Origin: Microcaldota archaeon
GTDB lineage: Archaea; Micrarchaeota; Micrarchaeia; Micrarchaeales; Micrarchaeaceae
DNA: 32,338 nucleotides
Direction: 5' to 3'
Assembly: GCA_030037075.1 (NCBI GenBank)
Contig: JASHRX010000047.1
Span: 1-32,338, forward strand
Both the position numbers and the translations under genes were made by a program. Positions 1 to 9,286 of this stretch are shown one piece after another (position 1 is the stretch's first letter; each line of letters begins with the position of its first letter). The notes under the pieces were generated by a model. It ran no database searches and was not told the origin of the DNA. It worked only from the letters and a program-made list of their open reading frames with translations.

Positions 1-1257
1 CAGAACGTCAACGTGGTATTGATCGACCCGGCAGGCTTCATCAACAACATCAACAACCAGATGACCGTTAAGGTCTCGGGAGCCAGCGGCGGATCACCCG
101 CTTCAGGAACCGTGCAGTTCACGGGCGCAACGAACAGCCTGCTAACGGCAACGCCACAGTACCTCTCAACAGCGTTCACGAACATCTCGGCAATAACATT
201 CCAGAACGGCGCATACCCAGACCTATCGGTGTATGTATTCCCAACGAACGTGCCTTACAACAGTCTGGCACTGGCGATAGCAACATTGGTCTACCAGCAG
301 CCGACAGTGCAGTACCCATCCTCAGTCGCCTCAGTCGACCTGCAGGCAGGTGCCGGAAACGTCATCTACAACCAGCAGAACGGCCAGCCGACAGAGTACT
401 TCACTTTGAACGGACCGGCAGTACCGACAACGCAGCAGACGTCAAGAACGCAGTACTTCACGTACCAGCTCAACGAGAGCGCGGTACCAGGAAACTCTGC
501 GGCAATTGACTCGCTGAGCTTGGCAATCTTCAACAACACAGCAGGCCTATCGGGATCATCGTCAGGCTTCCTATGGCTGAACGCCTCAGTTGGAACACAG
601 GGAGGCGCACCAGGCAACAGGAACAACATGACGTACACATCGACTGGCTCAGGAACAGGAGGCGTTGGATCCGTCAACGTGGGTCTTGGCTTCAGGACAG
701 AGAGGGGAAGCAGCATTGCTTCAGAGTCCTCGACGTCCGTGACAGTCAACTACGCGAAGGCGGTTGACCAGTTGCTCCTGTCGATTGCACCGGCAAGCTC
801 AACAGTGGCAACGACAACGCAGAGGCAGTACGGGCCGTTCTCAGTCGGACAGGCGGTGAACATACCGGGAGTGCAGAACGTCACAGTCTCAAAGGTGACG
901 GGAAGCGCAACACTTGGTAGCGGTGCATCGTACACGATAACGGGCCTGAACAACCTGACAGCGACGCCAAGCGTATCGCAGGCATTGGTACCTGTATGGC
1001 TAACAAACCTAAGCACAACCCCATTGGTGGTGCTGGACAGCCAGGCAAACCCAAGCAGCTCGCTGATCTTGATTGGATCAGGATACGTGAACAGCCTATC
1101 GCAGCAGGTCGTGCCGTGGTCGAACTACACACCGGCAACGCAGATCGTCTCAGCGTACGGAAACAAGATCGTAGTGGCTGGATACACTGCAGCGCAGACA
1201 ACTGCGGCAGCGAACCAGTTCATACAGGATCTGTACGCAGCGGCTTCGTCATCGTAA
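1..1257 (+). CDS. S-layer protein, C-terminal part (5' end outside window)
   Basis: Reading frame is open from base 1 (QNVNVVLIDPAGF...). Ser/Thr/Gly/Val-rich beta-type sequence ending LILIGSGYVNSL...YGNKIVVAGYTAAQTTAAANQFIQDLYA, which resembles the conserved C-terminal domain of methanogen/Thermococcus-type S-layer proteins. Followed by a strong hairpin plus poly-T. Confidence 0.75.
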   Translation, partial: QNVNVVLIDPAGFINNINNQMTVKVSGASGGSPASGTVQFTGATNSLLTATPQYLSTAFTNISAITFQNGAYPDLSVYVFPTNVPYNSLALAIATLVYQQPTVQYPSSVASVDLQAGAGNVIYNQQNGQPTEYFTLNGPAVPTTQQTSRTQYFTYQLNESAVPGNSAAIDSLSLAIFNNTAGLSGSSSGFLWLNASVGTQGGAPGNRNNMTYTSTGSGTGGVGSVNVGLGFRTERGSSIASESSTSVTVNYAKAVDQLLLSIAPASSTVATTTQRQYGPFSVGQAVNIPGVQNVTVSKVTGSATLGSGASYTITGLNNLTATPSVSQALVPVWLTNLSTTPLVVLDSQANPSSSLILIGSGYVNSLSQQVVPWSNYTPATQIVSAYGNKIVVAGYTAAQTTAAANQFIQDLYAAASSS

Positions 1258-1282
1258 ACAGCTAGTAATTAAACAGACAGAC

Positions 1283-1324
1283 AAGGAAGGCTTCTGCCTT
1301 CCTTACTTCTTTTTTTATTTTTTA
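1283..1324 (+). terminator. Hairpin plus T-rich terminator after the S-layer gene
   Basis: AAGGAAGG-CTTCTG-CCTTCCTT perfect 8-bp stem followed by tacttctttttttattttttt. Confidence 0.7.
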
Positions 1325-1360
1325 TGCTTTAGCATGAGCCATGCTCCGAATCTTCTCGTC

Positions 1361-1376
1361 ATCTTTATAAATATTC
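1361..1376 (+). promoter_or_regulatory. Archaeal TATA box upstream of the 1401 CDS
   Basis: atctttataaatattc about 30 nt upstream of ATG 1401. Confidence 0.5.
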
Positions 1377-1400
1377 CTGTGCAATAGTAATGGAGCGATC

Positions 1401-3485
1401 ATGTCAAGGCCTTACTTGCTAGCTGCAATGATGGCGATTCTTGCAATACTGCCGCTGAGCGCGCACGCTGCGGCATATCCGACAGGCTTCTACGCCTTCC
1501 TTCTCAAGTACACGAATCAAGGCACCATAAACTCAAGCGTATACTACAACCAGAGCGTGGGGCAGAACACCTACATTGTCATGGAGCTCAGCTCCGGTTC
1601 CTATGCTCTCATAAACAGCACCGGCGGCGCATACTCCTTTGTACTGAACAACGATACGGTATACGCTGCGATGCAGGGCTTCGCGCTAACCAGGTTCTAT
1701 CCAACGAACAGCACGCTCTCCAAGCTCAATTCGTACATGGCGTCTTACGAGCAGACGGCGGCCACGAACATAACGATGTGCATAACCTCCACGGGGCTTA
1801 ACAGGTTCACCTGCACGGAGGCGAACGCCTGCCAGTCGTGCTACTCTGTCCCGATATGCAAGGACTTCATAGTGCTCTACGGAAGCGGCAACACGACGAC
1901 ATACACATCGGTGTCTAACCTGATGGGCCAGGCGATAGAGAACTTCTCGAACAACTACAACATGCTCAACTCGAGCTACAACTCCTACAACTCCATCTTA
2001 TCGAGCATAAACACCACAAACACGTACACGACACTGTCGCAGCTGCAGAGCGTCGTGAGCCGTATATCCAACATATCGACCGCATTGCCGAAGAACCAGC
2101 TCTTCCCGCTGCCGCAGGGCTTCAGCCCGAGCAACCTATCGTCATGCTACATAGGGGTTCCATCATCGCAGCCCTGGTACTGCAACCCGATAGGATTCTG
2201 CCCCCCGATAAGCTTCAACGCGACCGACCTGTATGACATACATGCGCTTCTGACAGCGTCTCTCAGCACGCCCATCTCGAGCGGCGGGATAAAGGCCTTC
2301 TCGAGCAACGTAACGAAGGAGGACTACCTCATGGTGGCTCCACAGGTAGTGACAGGCCTGAAGGCCCTGATAGCCGAATACTCCGGCAGGTTCAACGCGA
2401 CCTCATACAACGCGAGCGCCCTCCTTTTCGCCTACCACAACGCGAGCCTCTCAGGCTCCCTGACCGCATTGCAGGGCACATACACCCAGCTGGCGAACCT
2501 CAACATATCGAGGAACGCGACCTCGTACAACGCCACGCTCACCGCGCAGTTCGCCAACGTCACATCCTTGTATGCCACGCTGCACGGCCAATACAGCAGC
2601 ATCAAGGACCTCGCGACGAATAACACTGCCGTAATAGAGGCGCGCGAGCTGGAGTACCAGAACGAGCCCGCGCAGCTTGCCACGCTGGCATACACCCAGC
2701 AGTCCATCAACGATCTGCTTGCCGTGGGGATAAACTCAAGCCAGTACGCATCCGTGTACGCGGAGCTGAAGAGCGTGCACAACGGCCTCGGATCAATAGG
2801 CAAGCCGATATACATGGGCGCGTTCGTCAAGTCTGTCGACGGAGGAATACTCAACAGCATACTATCGGGGTCGAATGCCCCAGTTCCCAGCAAGCTCGCC
2901 TCAGCCCCATTCTACGTCTTCCTGATAACCCTGCTGATAGGCATCTTGGTGATATTCGCAATATACATGGTCACGTACAACAGGTGGAACAGGAAGAAGA
3001 AGCTGCACATGCACCCAGGGGCGAAGCGCGCATGGCTCCTGCTCTTCGTAGTGCTAGGTGCCATAGCGGTGCTCGTATCATACGCAACCTACACGTACGC
3101 ACAGCAGGCGAACAGCTTCCTCCCGATAGACGGTTTCGCACAGCAGCTCGCCTCCCATTCCAACGCGTTCATCGCGTACAACGGCAGCGCGGCGTACTCC
3201 AACGCTTCCATAGAGCAGTGCGTCAACGCGGTGCAAGCCAGCCTGAACAGCACCGGCAAGTCCATCAAGGTCATAACGATGCAGAATTACACATGCACGG
3301 GAACGGGCGAGAGCCCAACCTGCTTCGACCAGCTCCTGTCGAGCGGGACGCCCACCATAGTGGTGAGCGAGGGTCAGATAAGCAGCGTAGTTTACAGAGG
3401 GCTATACGGCCACGCGCTCTACGCGTCAGGCCAGTCCGTCGTTGGTAGCTCCTGTTATCTAAGTTCCGTAGTAAAGGCGCAGTGA
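1401..3485 (+). CDS. Secreted/membrane surface protein with Asn/Thr-rich ectodomain, two TM segments and a C-terminal Cys-containing extracytoplasmic domain
   Basis: Signal peptide MSRPYLLAAMMAILAILPLSAHA; many N-x-S/T sequons; TM segments FYVFLITLLIGILVIFAIYMV and AWLLLFVVLGAIAVLVSYATYTYA. Confidence 0.8.
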   Translation: MSRPYLLAAMMAILAILPLSAHAAAYPTGFYAFLLKYTNQGTINSSVYYNQSVGQNTYIVMELSSGSYALINSTGGAYSFVLNNDTVYAAMQGFALTRFYPTNSTLSKLNSYMASYEQTAATNITMCITSTGLNRFTCTEANACQSCYSVPICKDFIVLYGSGNTTTYTSVSNLMGQAIENFSNNYNMLNSSYNSYNSILSSINTTNTYTTLSQLQSVVSRISNISTALPKNQLFPLPQGFSPSNLSSCYIGVPSSQPWYCNPIGFCPPISFNATDLYDIHALLTASLSTPISSGGIKAFSSNVTKEDYLMVAPQVVTGLKALIAEYSGRFNATSYNASALLFAYHNASLSGSLTALQGTYTQLANLNISRNATSYNATLTAQFANVTSLYATLHGQYSSIKDLATNNTAVIEARELEYQNEPAQLATLAYTQQSINDLLAVGINSSQYASVYAELKSVHNGLGSIGKPIYMGAFVKSVDGGILNSILSGSNAPVPSKLASAPFYVFLITLLIGILVIFAIYMVTYNRWNRKKKLHMHPGAKRAWLLLFVVLGAIAVLVSYATYTYAQQANSFLPIDGFAQQLASHSNAFIAYNGSAAYSNASIEQCVNAVQASLNSTGKSIKVITMQNYTCTGTGESPTCFDQLLSSGTPTIVVSEGQISSVVYRGLYGHALYASGQSVVGSSCYLSSVVKAQ

Positions 3486-3491
3486 TGGGCG

Positions 3492-4028
3492 ATGGCACAG
3501 AAGAGCGAGAAGAAGCAGGAGAAAAAGAACACGGGTAACGGCAGGAAGTACCTCGCTGTAATCGGTATAGTTGTAGTCTTCATCGCAGTGGCCGGCGGCC
3601 TGGTCTACGGGCTGGGCAGGACGCAGCCCACGAGCTTCTCGACCTTCAAGCAGAACTTCGACTCTGCTCCGCGCGTCGCCATATACGCCACAGGGTACAA
3701 CGGCACGCAATTGGGATCCACGATAGGCTGCGCAACAGCCGTCATAGAGAGCATCGTGGGGAGCTCCACATACCACAGGAACTCGAGCACCATAGATCTG
3801 TATGTGATGAACAGCACGGCGTGCACATTCGAGAACGGCATAGGCGGCCAGATATCCAACTACTCGTTCAACTCGATAGGCAACTGCCTCTCGGCGAGCC
3901 AGCACGAGCCCAGCATATTCATAAACTACAGCGAGACGAACATCACAAGGATAACGCCGACGACATTGCACATATCGGGAAACGAGCAGTTCCTGGAGCT
4001 CTGCGGAGTCGCATCCGAGATAACCTAA
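3492..4028 (+). CDS. Membrane-anchored extracytoplasmic protein, partner of the upstream CDS
   Basis: N-terminal Lys-rich cytosolic tail, one TM (YLAVIGIVVVFIAVAGGLVYGL), Cys-containing ectodomain; starts 6 nt after the previous stop. Confidence 0.75.
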   Translation: MAQKSEKKQEKKNTGNGRKYLAVIGIVVVFIAVAGGLVYGLGRTQPTSFSTFKQNFDSAPRVAIYATGYNGTQLGSTIGCATAVIESIVGSSTYHRNSSTIDLYVMNSTACTFENGIGGQISNYSFNSIGNCLSASQHEPSIFINYSETNITRITPTTLHISGNEQFLELCGVASEIT

Positions 4029-4032
4029 CCTA

Positions 4033-5235
4033 CTATGCCCTGTACTTGAGCATCGCAGCCACTCCCCCGAAGCCGAGAAGCAGCTCCTTGCCGTACTGGC
4101 TGTTGGCCGATACAAAGGATACCTCCACGTTCATGTTGTCCGCCGTTTCGATGAGTTCTTCTACAGCATCCGTCTCCTTAATCACCTCAAGGGTGCCCCC
4201 CTCCGTATGCCGTGTCTGCCGGCTGTTGCCCTGCTCAACGGCCGTGAATTCCGTGCCGCAGGTGCCGCACCTGTATGTAACAGAAGTAAGCTCTATCTCA
4301 TCGCTCAGTATCAGCCTAGAGACGTTGTTGTTGAGCAGCGCGTTCTTCACATTATCGTATTTTGACGTCGCAAGCCCGTTCCTCGCCACCTCGCTCAGGA
4401 ACCTCTCCATCACCCTGCGCTCCTGCACAGCCGCCTGCTCCTTGAGCAGCTCCTTCGACCTCTCAAGCAGCTCGTTGACGCCCATGCTCTCGTCCGTGTA
4501 GCCGGTGTCGAAGACCCCGAGCACCTTTACCTGGTAGTTCAGCACCTTCGCCTTGGCGAAGTTGTCCTTCGTTGGGCCAGGTCCCCCTACAACAAGGCCG
4601 AGTATCTTGGCGAAGCCGTACTTTTCGAATACAACGTTCACGGCGTCGCCGACGCTCTTGTAGTAGTCGTTTATGCTCTCCGATATTGCCCTCTCGTACC
4701 TTGCGGCCGATTGGCCCCCCTTCCTCACCTTCGCGTGCGCGAACGACCTTATCTTCTGCTCGACCGTGACGTTCGTGCCCCTGAGTACTGCTATGGTGGC
4801 GTCCCTTCCGTCCATCACGAGCAGCACGTAGAGCTCCTTCGCCTCCATCTGGTCCAGCAGCGGGTCAAGCAGGAACTGCGAGTCGCACCTGTATATCCTT
4901 GACTTGATCGGCTGGGGCGGCTCTATCGAGAAAAGCTCTATGTCGGGCTTGGCCTGCACGTTCGATATGTTGCCGCAGAAGACTGCCATGCCGTTCTTGG
5001 GCGGATTCTTGTAGAGCTTGAGGTACTGCATTATCTTCTCTATTGCCGACTGTACGTTCTGCCTCGTCGTCTTCGACTTTATGTTGCCTGATTGGCCGTG
5101 CTCGTCCCTTAGAGTTCCTATCATGTCGGATATCTGCGAGTCTGGAGGCACGTATATGGAGATGAGCTCTGTGCCGGACCCTCGTATGGACGAAAGCCGC
5201 TTCAGTTCCCTCTTTATGCTATACTCTTCCTTCAT
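4033..5235 (-). CDS. prf1: Peptide chain release factor aRF1
   Basis: NIKS motif (SGNIKSKTTRQNVQ), GGQ motif (RKGGQSAARYERA), GGPGPTKDNF, and C-terminal CGTCG zinc-binding region. Confidence 0.97.
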   Translation of the reverse strand: MKEEYSIKRELKRLSSIRGSGTELISIYVPPDSQISDMIGTLRDEHGQSGNIKSKTTRQNVQSAIEKIMQYLKLYKNPPKNGMAVFCGNISNVQAKPDIELFSIEPPQPIKSRIYRCDSQFLLDPLLDQMEAKELYVLLVMDGRDATIAVLRGTNVTVEQKIRSFAHAKVRKGGQSAARYERAISESINDYYKSVGDAVNVVFEKYGFAKILGLVVGGPGPTKDNFAKAKVLNYQVKVLGVFDTGYTDESMGVNELLERSKELLKEQAAVQERRVMERFLSEVARNGLATSKYDNVKNALLNNNVSRLILSDEIELTSVTYRCGTCGTEFTAVEQGNSRQTRHTEGGTLEVIKETDAVEELIETADNMNVEVSFVSANSQYGKELLLGFGGVAAMLKYRA

Positions 5236-5253
5236 AGGACCACAAAGGATGCG

Positions 5254-6552
5254 CTACTCCCCTATTCTGCTCTTGCCCATGTAGGGCACAAGCACCTTGG
5301 GGACGGTTATTGTGCCGTCGCTGTTCGCATAGTTCTCAACTATGCAGACGAGCATTCGCTCTGCTGCAACGGCTGTGTTGTTCAGCGTGTAGACATACCT
5401 CCTTTCGCCCTTGTGGTCGTACTTTATGTCCAGCCGCATGCTCTGCCAGGCCTTTGCGGTGGAGCAGGAGCCCAGCTCCCTGTAGTCTCCCTGGCCGGGG
5501 AAGTAGCCCTCTATGTCGACGGTCTTGGCCATCTGGTGGCCCGTGTCTCCGCTGCAGAGCGTAAGGAGCCTGTAGGGGATGCCAAGGGACTGCACTATCT
5601 GCTCCGTGTTGCCGAGCAGTTCGTCGAAGTACTTGCTCTCGTCCTCCTCCCTGCAATAAACAAACTGCTCTATCTTGTCGAACTGGTGCACACGGAAAAT
5701 GCCCTTGGTGTCCTTGCCGTGCGCGCCCGCCTCCCTCCTGAAGCACGGGCTTATCCCCGCATACTTTAGCGGCAGGTCGTTGCCGGAGAAGAGTTCCCCG
5801 GCATGCATGGCTGCGATTGCGTGCTCGGCCGTCGCTATCAGATACATATCATCATCAACGTGCTCAAGTTCGTTTTTCTGCGCCGCTTCCCTCGATTCAC
5901 CCACAGCATAGAGCGCATCCTCGAATGTGGCTATCGGAGCAACGCCCTTGTAGTACTTCTTCCTGAGCATGAATGGCGGAAGTATCGCCTTGTAACCCTT
6001 TGTTGCAAGAAAGTCCAATGCGTATCTCAAGACAGACTGTTCTAGCAGGACAAGGTCCCCCTTCAGGAAGTAGAACCTTGCGCCCGAGACCTTGGCAGCC
6101 CTTTCGACGTCAAGAAGGCCCATTTTTGTGAGTATCTCCTCGTGGCTCCCAACTCCGCTCTTCTTAGGCTCGCCCCATTTCCTTATTACCTTGTTAGCAT
6201 CAGGAGGATCTCCTTCAGGAACCGATTTATCCAACACATTTGGAAGGTTCCAAAGTAGTTCGTCTATTCTGTTTGCCTTCTCCCCAAGTTCCTTTTCGCC
6301 CTTTTCTATTTCAGCCTTCAGGTCGGCAAGCTGTGCTATCTGCTTCGTTGCGTCCTTCTTTTTCTTCTTCAGTTCGCTTATCTTCAGGCTCTCCTTGTTG
6401 CGCTCGGACTGCAGTTCCTGGAGCTTTGTCTTCCTTGTCCTCCATTCCTCATCGAGCGCGAGCAGCTCCTCTACAGGGTACTTGCTCCTTCGCTTCTTTA
6501 GCGAACTTCTTATCTCTTCTATGTTGTCCCTTAGATACTTCGTCGTAAGCAT
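5254..6552 (-). CDS. serS: Seryl-tRNA synthetase
   Basis: N-terminal coiled-coil arm; class II motifs such as GISPCFRREAGAHGKDTKGIFRVHQFDKIEQFVY and LNNTAVAAERMLVCIVENY. Confidence 0.96.
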   Translation of the reverse strand: MLTTKYLRDNIEEIRSSLKKRRSKYPVEELLALDEEWRTRKTKLQELQSERNKESLKISELKKKKKDATKQIAQLADLKAEIEKGEKELGEKANRIDELLWNLPNVLDKSVPEGDPPDANKVIRKWGEPKKSGVGSHEEILTKMGLLDVERAAKVSGARFYFLKGDLVLLEQSVLRYALDFLATKGYKAILPPFMLRKKYYKGVAPIATFEDALYAVGESREAAQKNELEHVDDDMYLIATAEHAIAAMHAGELFSGNDLPLKYAGISPCFRREAGAHGKDTKGIFRVHQFDKIEQFVYCREEDESKYFDELLGNTEQIVQSLGIPYRLLTLCSGDTGHQMAKTVDIEGYFPGQGDYRELGSCSTAKAWQSMRLDIKYDHKGERRYVYTLNNTAVAAERMLVCIVENYANSDGTITVPKVLVPYMGKSRIGE

Positions 6553-6558
6553 GCGATT

Positions 6559-6590
6559 CTATATAAATCCTCCATAAAGAGTTATAAAGA
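6559..6590. promoter_or_regulatory. Divergent promoter region between serS (-) and tRNA-Leu (+)
   Basis: ctatataaatcc (+ strand, about 40 nt before the tRNA) and, on the minus strand, ctttataac about 30 nt before the serS ATG. Confidence 0.4.
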
Positions 6591-6601
6591 GTTCGTACTA
6601 T

Positions 6602-6691
6602 GCAGGGGTGGCAGAGCCTGGCCAAATGCGACGGGCTTAGGACCCGTTCCCTTTAGTGGGTGCGAGAGTTCAAATCTCTCCCCCTGCACCA
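6602..6691 (+). tRNA. tRNA-Leu (anticodon UAG), CCA encoded
   Basis: Acceptor GCAGGGG/CCCCTGC-A-CCA, anticodon stem-loop ACGGG-CTTAGGA-CCCGT, long variable arm (type II), T-loop region GAGAGTTCAAATCTCTC. No intron seen. Confidence 0.95.
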
Positions 6692-6730
6692 GCTTTAAAT
6701 AATTAGCATAAGAATCTACGGGTTGTGGGA

Positions 6731-7558
6731 ATGAAACCTGTTTTTGCGGCGCTTGTCTTGATGCTACTTATCGGCGCGGCTAGTGCAGGCACCGTGACGC
6801 TGAGCGGAGCATGCTCCACCAAAGTGATAAACCAGACGTCGAATTACACAGACTTCGGCCTCTTGAATTCGGGCAACGAGACCGCCACCTCGCTGGTTGT
6901 GGTGGCGAACTACAAAGGCGCCATCACCTCAAACTCGGAGGAAGCGGCCACATCGATATCGCCGCAGCAGAACCTCACATTCAAGTTCTTCTTCCACAAC
7001 TTCTCAGAGCCGGGCAGCTACGCGGGCAGCTTCACTGTTGGCTACACCCAGGACTCGAGCAACTTCTTTGCAGTCTTCCCGTGCATTCTGCAGTTCGAGA
7101 ACAAGACCACAAGCGTGGTTCGGTTCAGCGACATACACCAGAGCGGCAATGTGCTGAGCGCGAACGTGATAAACATAGGTACAATGGCTGTAAACGCGAC
7201 AGTCTCCCTGATACTGCCGCCCGGCTTTCAATACTCGCCTGAGAGCGCAAACGTAAGCTTAGGTCCATCAGCCCAGCAGGCGGTTTATTTTGTGCTCTCC
7301 GAACCGAGCCTATCTGGCGCAAGCTACGGAGCTGGCGCAGCGCTATCGTACATGCAAGGGGGCATGCACTACGCTGATGCCGCGACGTTCACCATCGGAG
7401 GATCGCAGAGCGGCAGCTCCACCCTTACCAAGTCTCCATACCTGCCCTACGAGGTAGCTGTCGTCGTAATAGTGGTTATACTCGTTCTGATAGCCGTATC
7501 TGTGCTCCTGAGAAAGAGGGCCCGTCCACAGCGTCAAACGCAGCCGCCGAGCGCGTGA
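6731..7558 (+). CDS. Secreted cell-surface protein with Ig-like/CARDB-like domains and C-terminal TM anchor
   Basis: Signal peptide, two beta-sandwich-like segments (e.g. VVRFSDIHQSGNVLSANVINIGTMAVNATVSLILPPGF), TM YEVAVVVIVVILVLIAVSVLL plus basic tail. ORF track starts at GTG 6725; ATG 6731 fits a near-leaderless mRNA from TATA ctttaaataatt at about 6693. Confidence 0.7.
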   Translation: MKPVFAALVLMLLIGAASAGTVTLSGACSTKVINQTSNYTDFGLLNSGNETATSLVVVANYKGAITSNSEEAATSISPQQNLTFKFFFHNFSEPGSYAGSFTVGYTQDSSNFFAVFPCILQFENKTTSVVRFSDIHQSGNVLSANVINIGTMAVNATVSLILPPGFQYSPESANVSLGPSAQQAVYFVLSEPSLSGASYGAGAALSYMQGGMHYADAATFTIGGSQSGSSTLTKSPYLPYEVAVVVIVVILVLIAVSVLLRKRARPQRQTQPPSA

Positions 7559-7561
7559 GGG

Positions 7562-9286
7562 CTAGCCCCCTGTCGTGCTATTCTTCAGGCCCGTGATGTA
7601 ATAGAAGCCGAATGTCTGTTTGCCTGCATACGGTTCGCTGTAGGTTGCATTGGCTATGCTCTGCAGCGTGAAGGTGCTGTTCACGTAGTTGCAGATGTTG
7701 TTCGGCGTGTAGCACCAGTACCCCCAGTCGAGCACTAAGCAGCTGTACTGCTGCTTGTAGTTCTGGTACGATGATGGGTACAGATATGCCATCTGCGCGG
7801 CCGTCCTGTTGTTTATTATGAAGAATGTCGGGTCGTAGCTGAAGACAAGGCACTGAGAGGGTATGCTCTTGCTGTTGTTGTAGACGAAGTTTTCGTAGAA
7901 CCTGGCGCTGCCCGCCTGCTGGATCTGGGATGGCTGCACGCCCAGGAGCGGCCCCAGCGAGTAGAGCGAATAGAATATTATCACAAGGATGGCGGCGGAG
8001 CCTGCAAGCCTCGCAGCCATGACGAGTTTCTTCTTGCGGAAGCGGCCCCTAAGGAACGGCAGCGACACGAAGTAGCCTCCGAGTATGCCGGCAGGCGCGG
8101 CCACCGCAAGCATGAACCTCCAGTCGACGCCGAAGGTGACAGAGCCCGCATAGAAGAAGGTGTAGAGCAGGAAGAAGGCGCCGAACCAGATTACTAGGGC
8201 GAGCGCCTGCCTTCTCTTCCTGGTAATCATAACCGCCAGGCCCAAGACTGCAAGCACAGTGAACGAGATGGGCTGCATCACATAGTCTGACTTGTAAGTG
8301 TCGAGCCAGTAGAGCACGTTCGTGCAGAAGTTCGCCTCGAAATTGCGAAGGCCCAGAGACGATGAAGCGGTTATGGTTGGTTGGTTCGCCACGCAGCTCT
8401 CCTGAAGGTACGCGCCCTGGTAGCCGTAGTTGCCCGTGGTGAACTGCGCGTACGTGTATATCATCTCAGGTAATATCGATATAGCAAAAGCGAGCACGAC
8501 AAGCAGCACGCTAGTGTTCAGGATGTTCTTTCTAAGGAGCTTGAGCTTCGGCCCTCTGTCCAGAACAAGGTAAAGTAGGAAGATTACAGGAATGTAAAGT
8601 ATCGCGTCGACCTTCGTGTAGGTCACGAGCGCAAGCGAGAGCAGCACCCCCATGAACGTGAAGATCGTCTTCTTCTTTATGAAGATGAGGAGCATGAAGA
8701 TTGAGACCAAAGAGAAGAGCAGCATCGGCATGTCCGAGGAAGTGGGCCTAGCCCATACCAGAACTATCGGAGAGAGGCCCACGAGGAGCTCCCCGAAGAG
8801 CCCGGCGAGCGGGTCTTCAAGCAGCACCGTTCCAACCAGGAAGGACATGAGCACCGCAAGGAAGGTGACGACCAGCATTGTGTTGTACGCCACCGACAGA
8901 TGGACGCCGAAGAGGCCGAAGCCGGCCGCAAGCAGCAACGATGTGGCGATAGGTTCGTGGAATATTTCACCTGTATAGCACGTCTGCGGGGTCCCGTAGT
9001 CGCAGAGCCAGGCCTGCCCCATGTGCAGCATGTCCACCGCGCCCGCCTGGTATATCGTGTCGTCGAAAAACAGGAGCTGGGTGGGCTTGACTATGGCGAG
9101 CTCTGCCGTCAAGAAGAGTCCGGCGACTGCGATAGCGGCTATGATGTACTTGAGGTTTATGCCGCTGCCCTTCAGCACCGCCGCTATCTGCTTCCTCGAA
9201 ATCGCCGCGGACACTATAGTGCCGACCAATGCGACCAGTATGCCGAGGGTAAATAGGTACTCGTTTACGGAGTTTATCGAGAGCAT
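7562..9286 (-). CDS. GT-C family membrane glycosyltransferase (ArnT/PMT-like)
   Basis: Starts MLSINSVNEYLFTLGILVAL; about a dozen TM segments; first extracytoplasmic loop DDTIYQAGAVDML...GEIFHEPIATSLLL typical of PMT/ArnT-like GT-C enzymes. ATG overlaps the carbamoyltransferase stop (TGATG). Confidence 0.8.
   Translation of the reverse strand: MLSINSVNEYLFTLGILVALVGTIVSAAISRKQIAAVLKGSGINLKYIIAAIAVAGLFLTAELAIVKPTQLLFFDDTIYQAGAVDMLHMGQAWLCDYGTPQTCYTGEIFHEPIATSLLLAAGFGLFGVHLSVAYNTMLVVTFLAVLMSFLVGTVLLEDPLAGLFGELLVGLSPIVLVWARPTSSDMPMLLFSLVSIFMLLIFIKKKTIFTFMGVLLSLALVTYTKVDAILYIPVIFLLYLVLDRGPKLKLLRKNILNTSVLLVVLAFAISILPEMIYTYAQFTTGNYGYQGAYLQESCVANQPTITASSSLGLRNFEANFCTNVLYWLDTYKSDYVMQPISFTVLAVLGLAVMITRKRRQALALVIWFGAFFLLYTFFYAGSVTFGVDWRFMLAVAAPAGILGGYFVSLPFLRGRFRKKKLVMAARLAGSAAILVIIFYSLYSLGPLLGVQPSQIQQAGSARFYENFVYNNSKSIPSQCLVFSYDPTFFIINNRTAAQMAYLYPSSYQNYKQQYSCLVLDWGYWCYTPNNICNYVNSTFTLQSIANATYSEPYAGKQTFGFYYITGLKNSTTGG

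Noticed and set aside
3459-4115. 218-aa minus-strand ORF
   Set aside because: Low-complexity R/C/Y-rich translation antisense to the 3492 membrane protein; a shadow ORF of GC-biased coding sequence.
3821-4501. 226-aa plus-strand ORF
   Set aside because: Runs through the end of the 3492 CDS and antisense to aRF1, which is unmistakable; spurious.
4572-4640. Apparent altered GGQ motif in aRF1 (GGPGPTK)
   Set aside because: GGPGPTK is a normal conserved aRF1/eRF1 segment; the catalytic GGQ is present upstream in the protein (RKGGQSAARYER).
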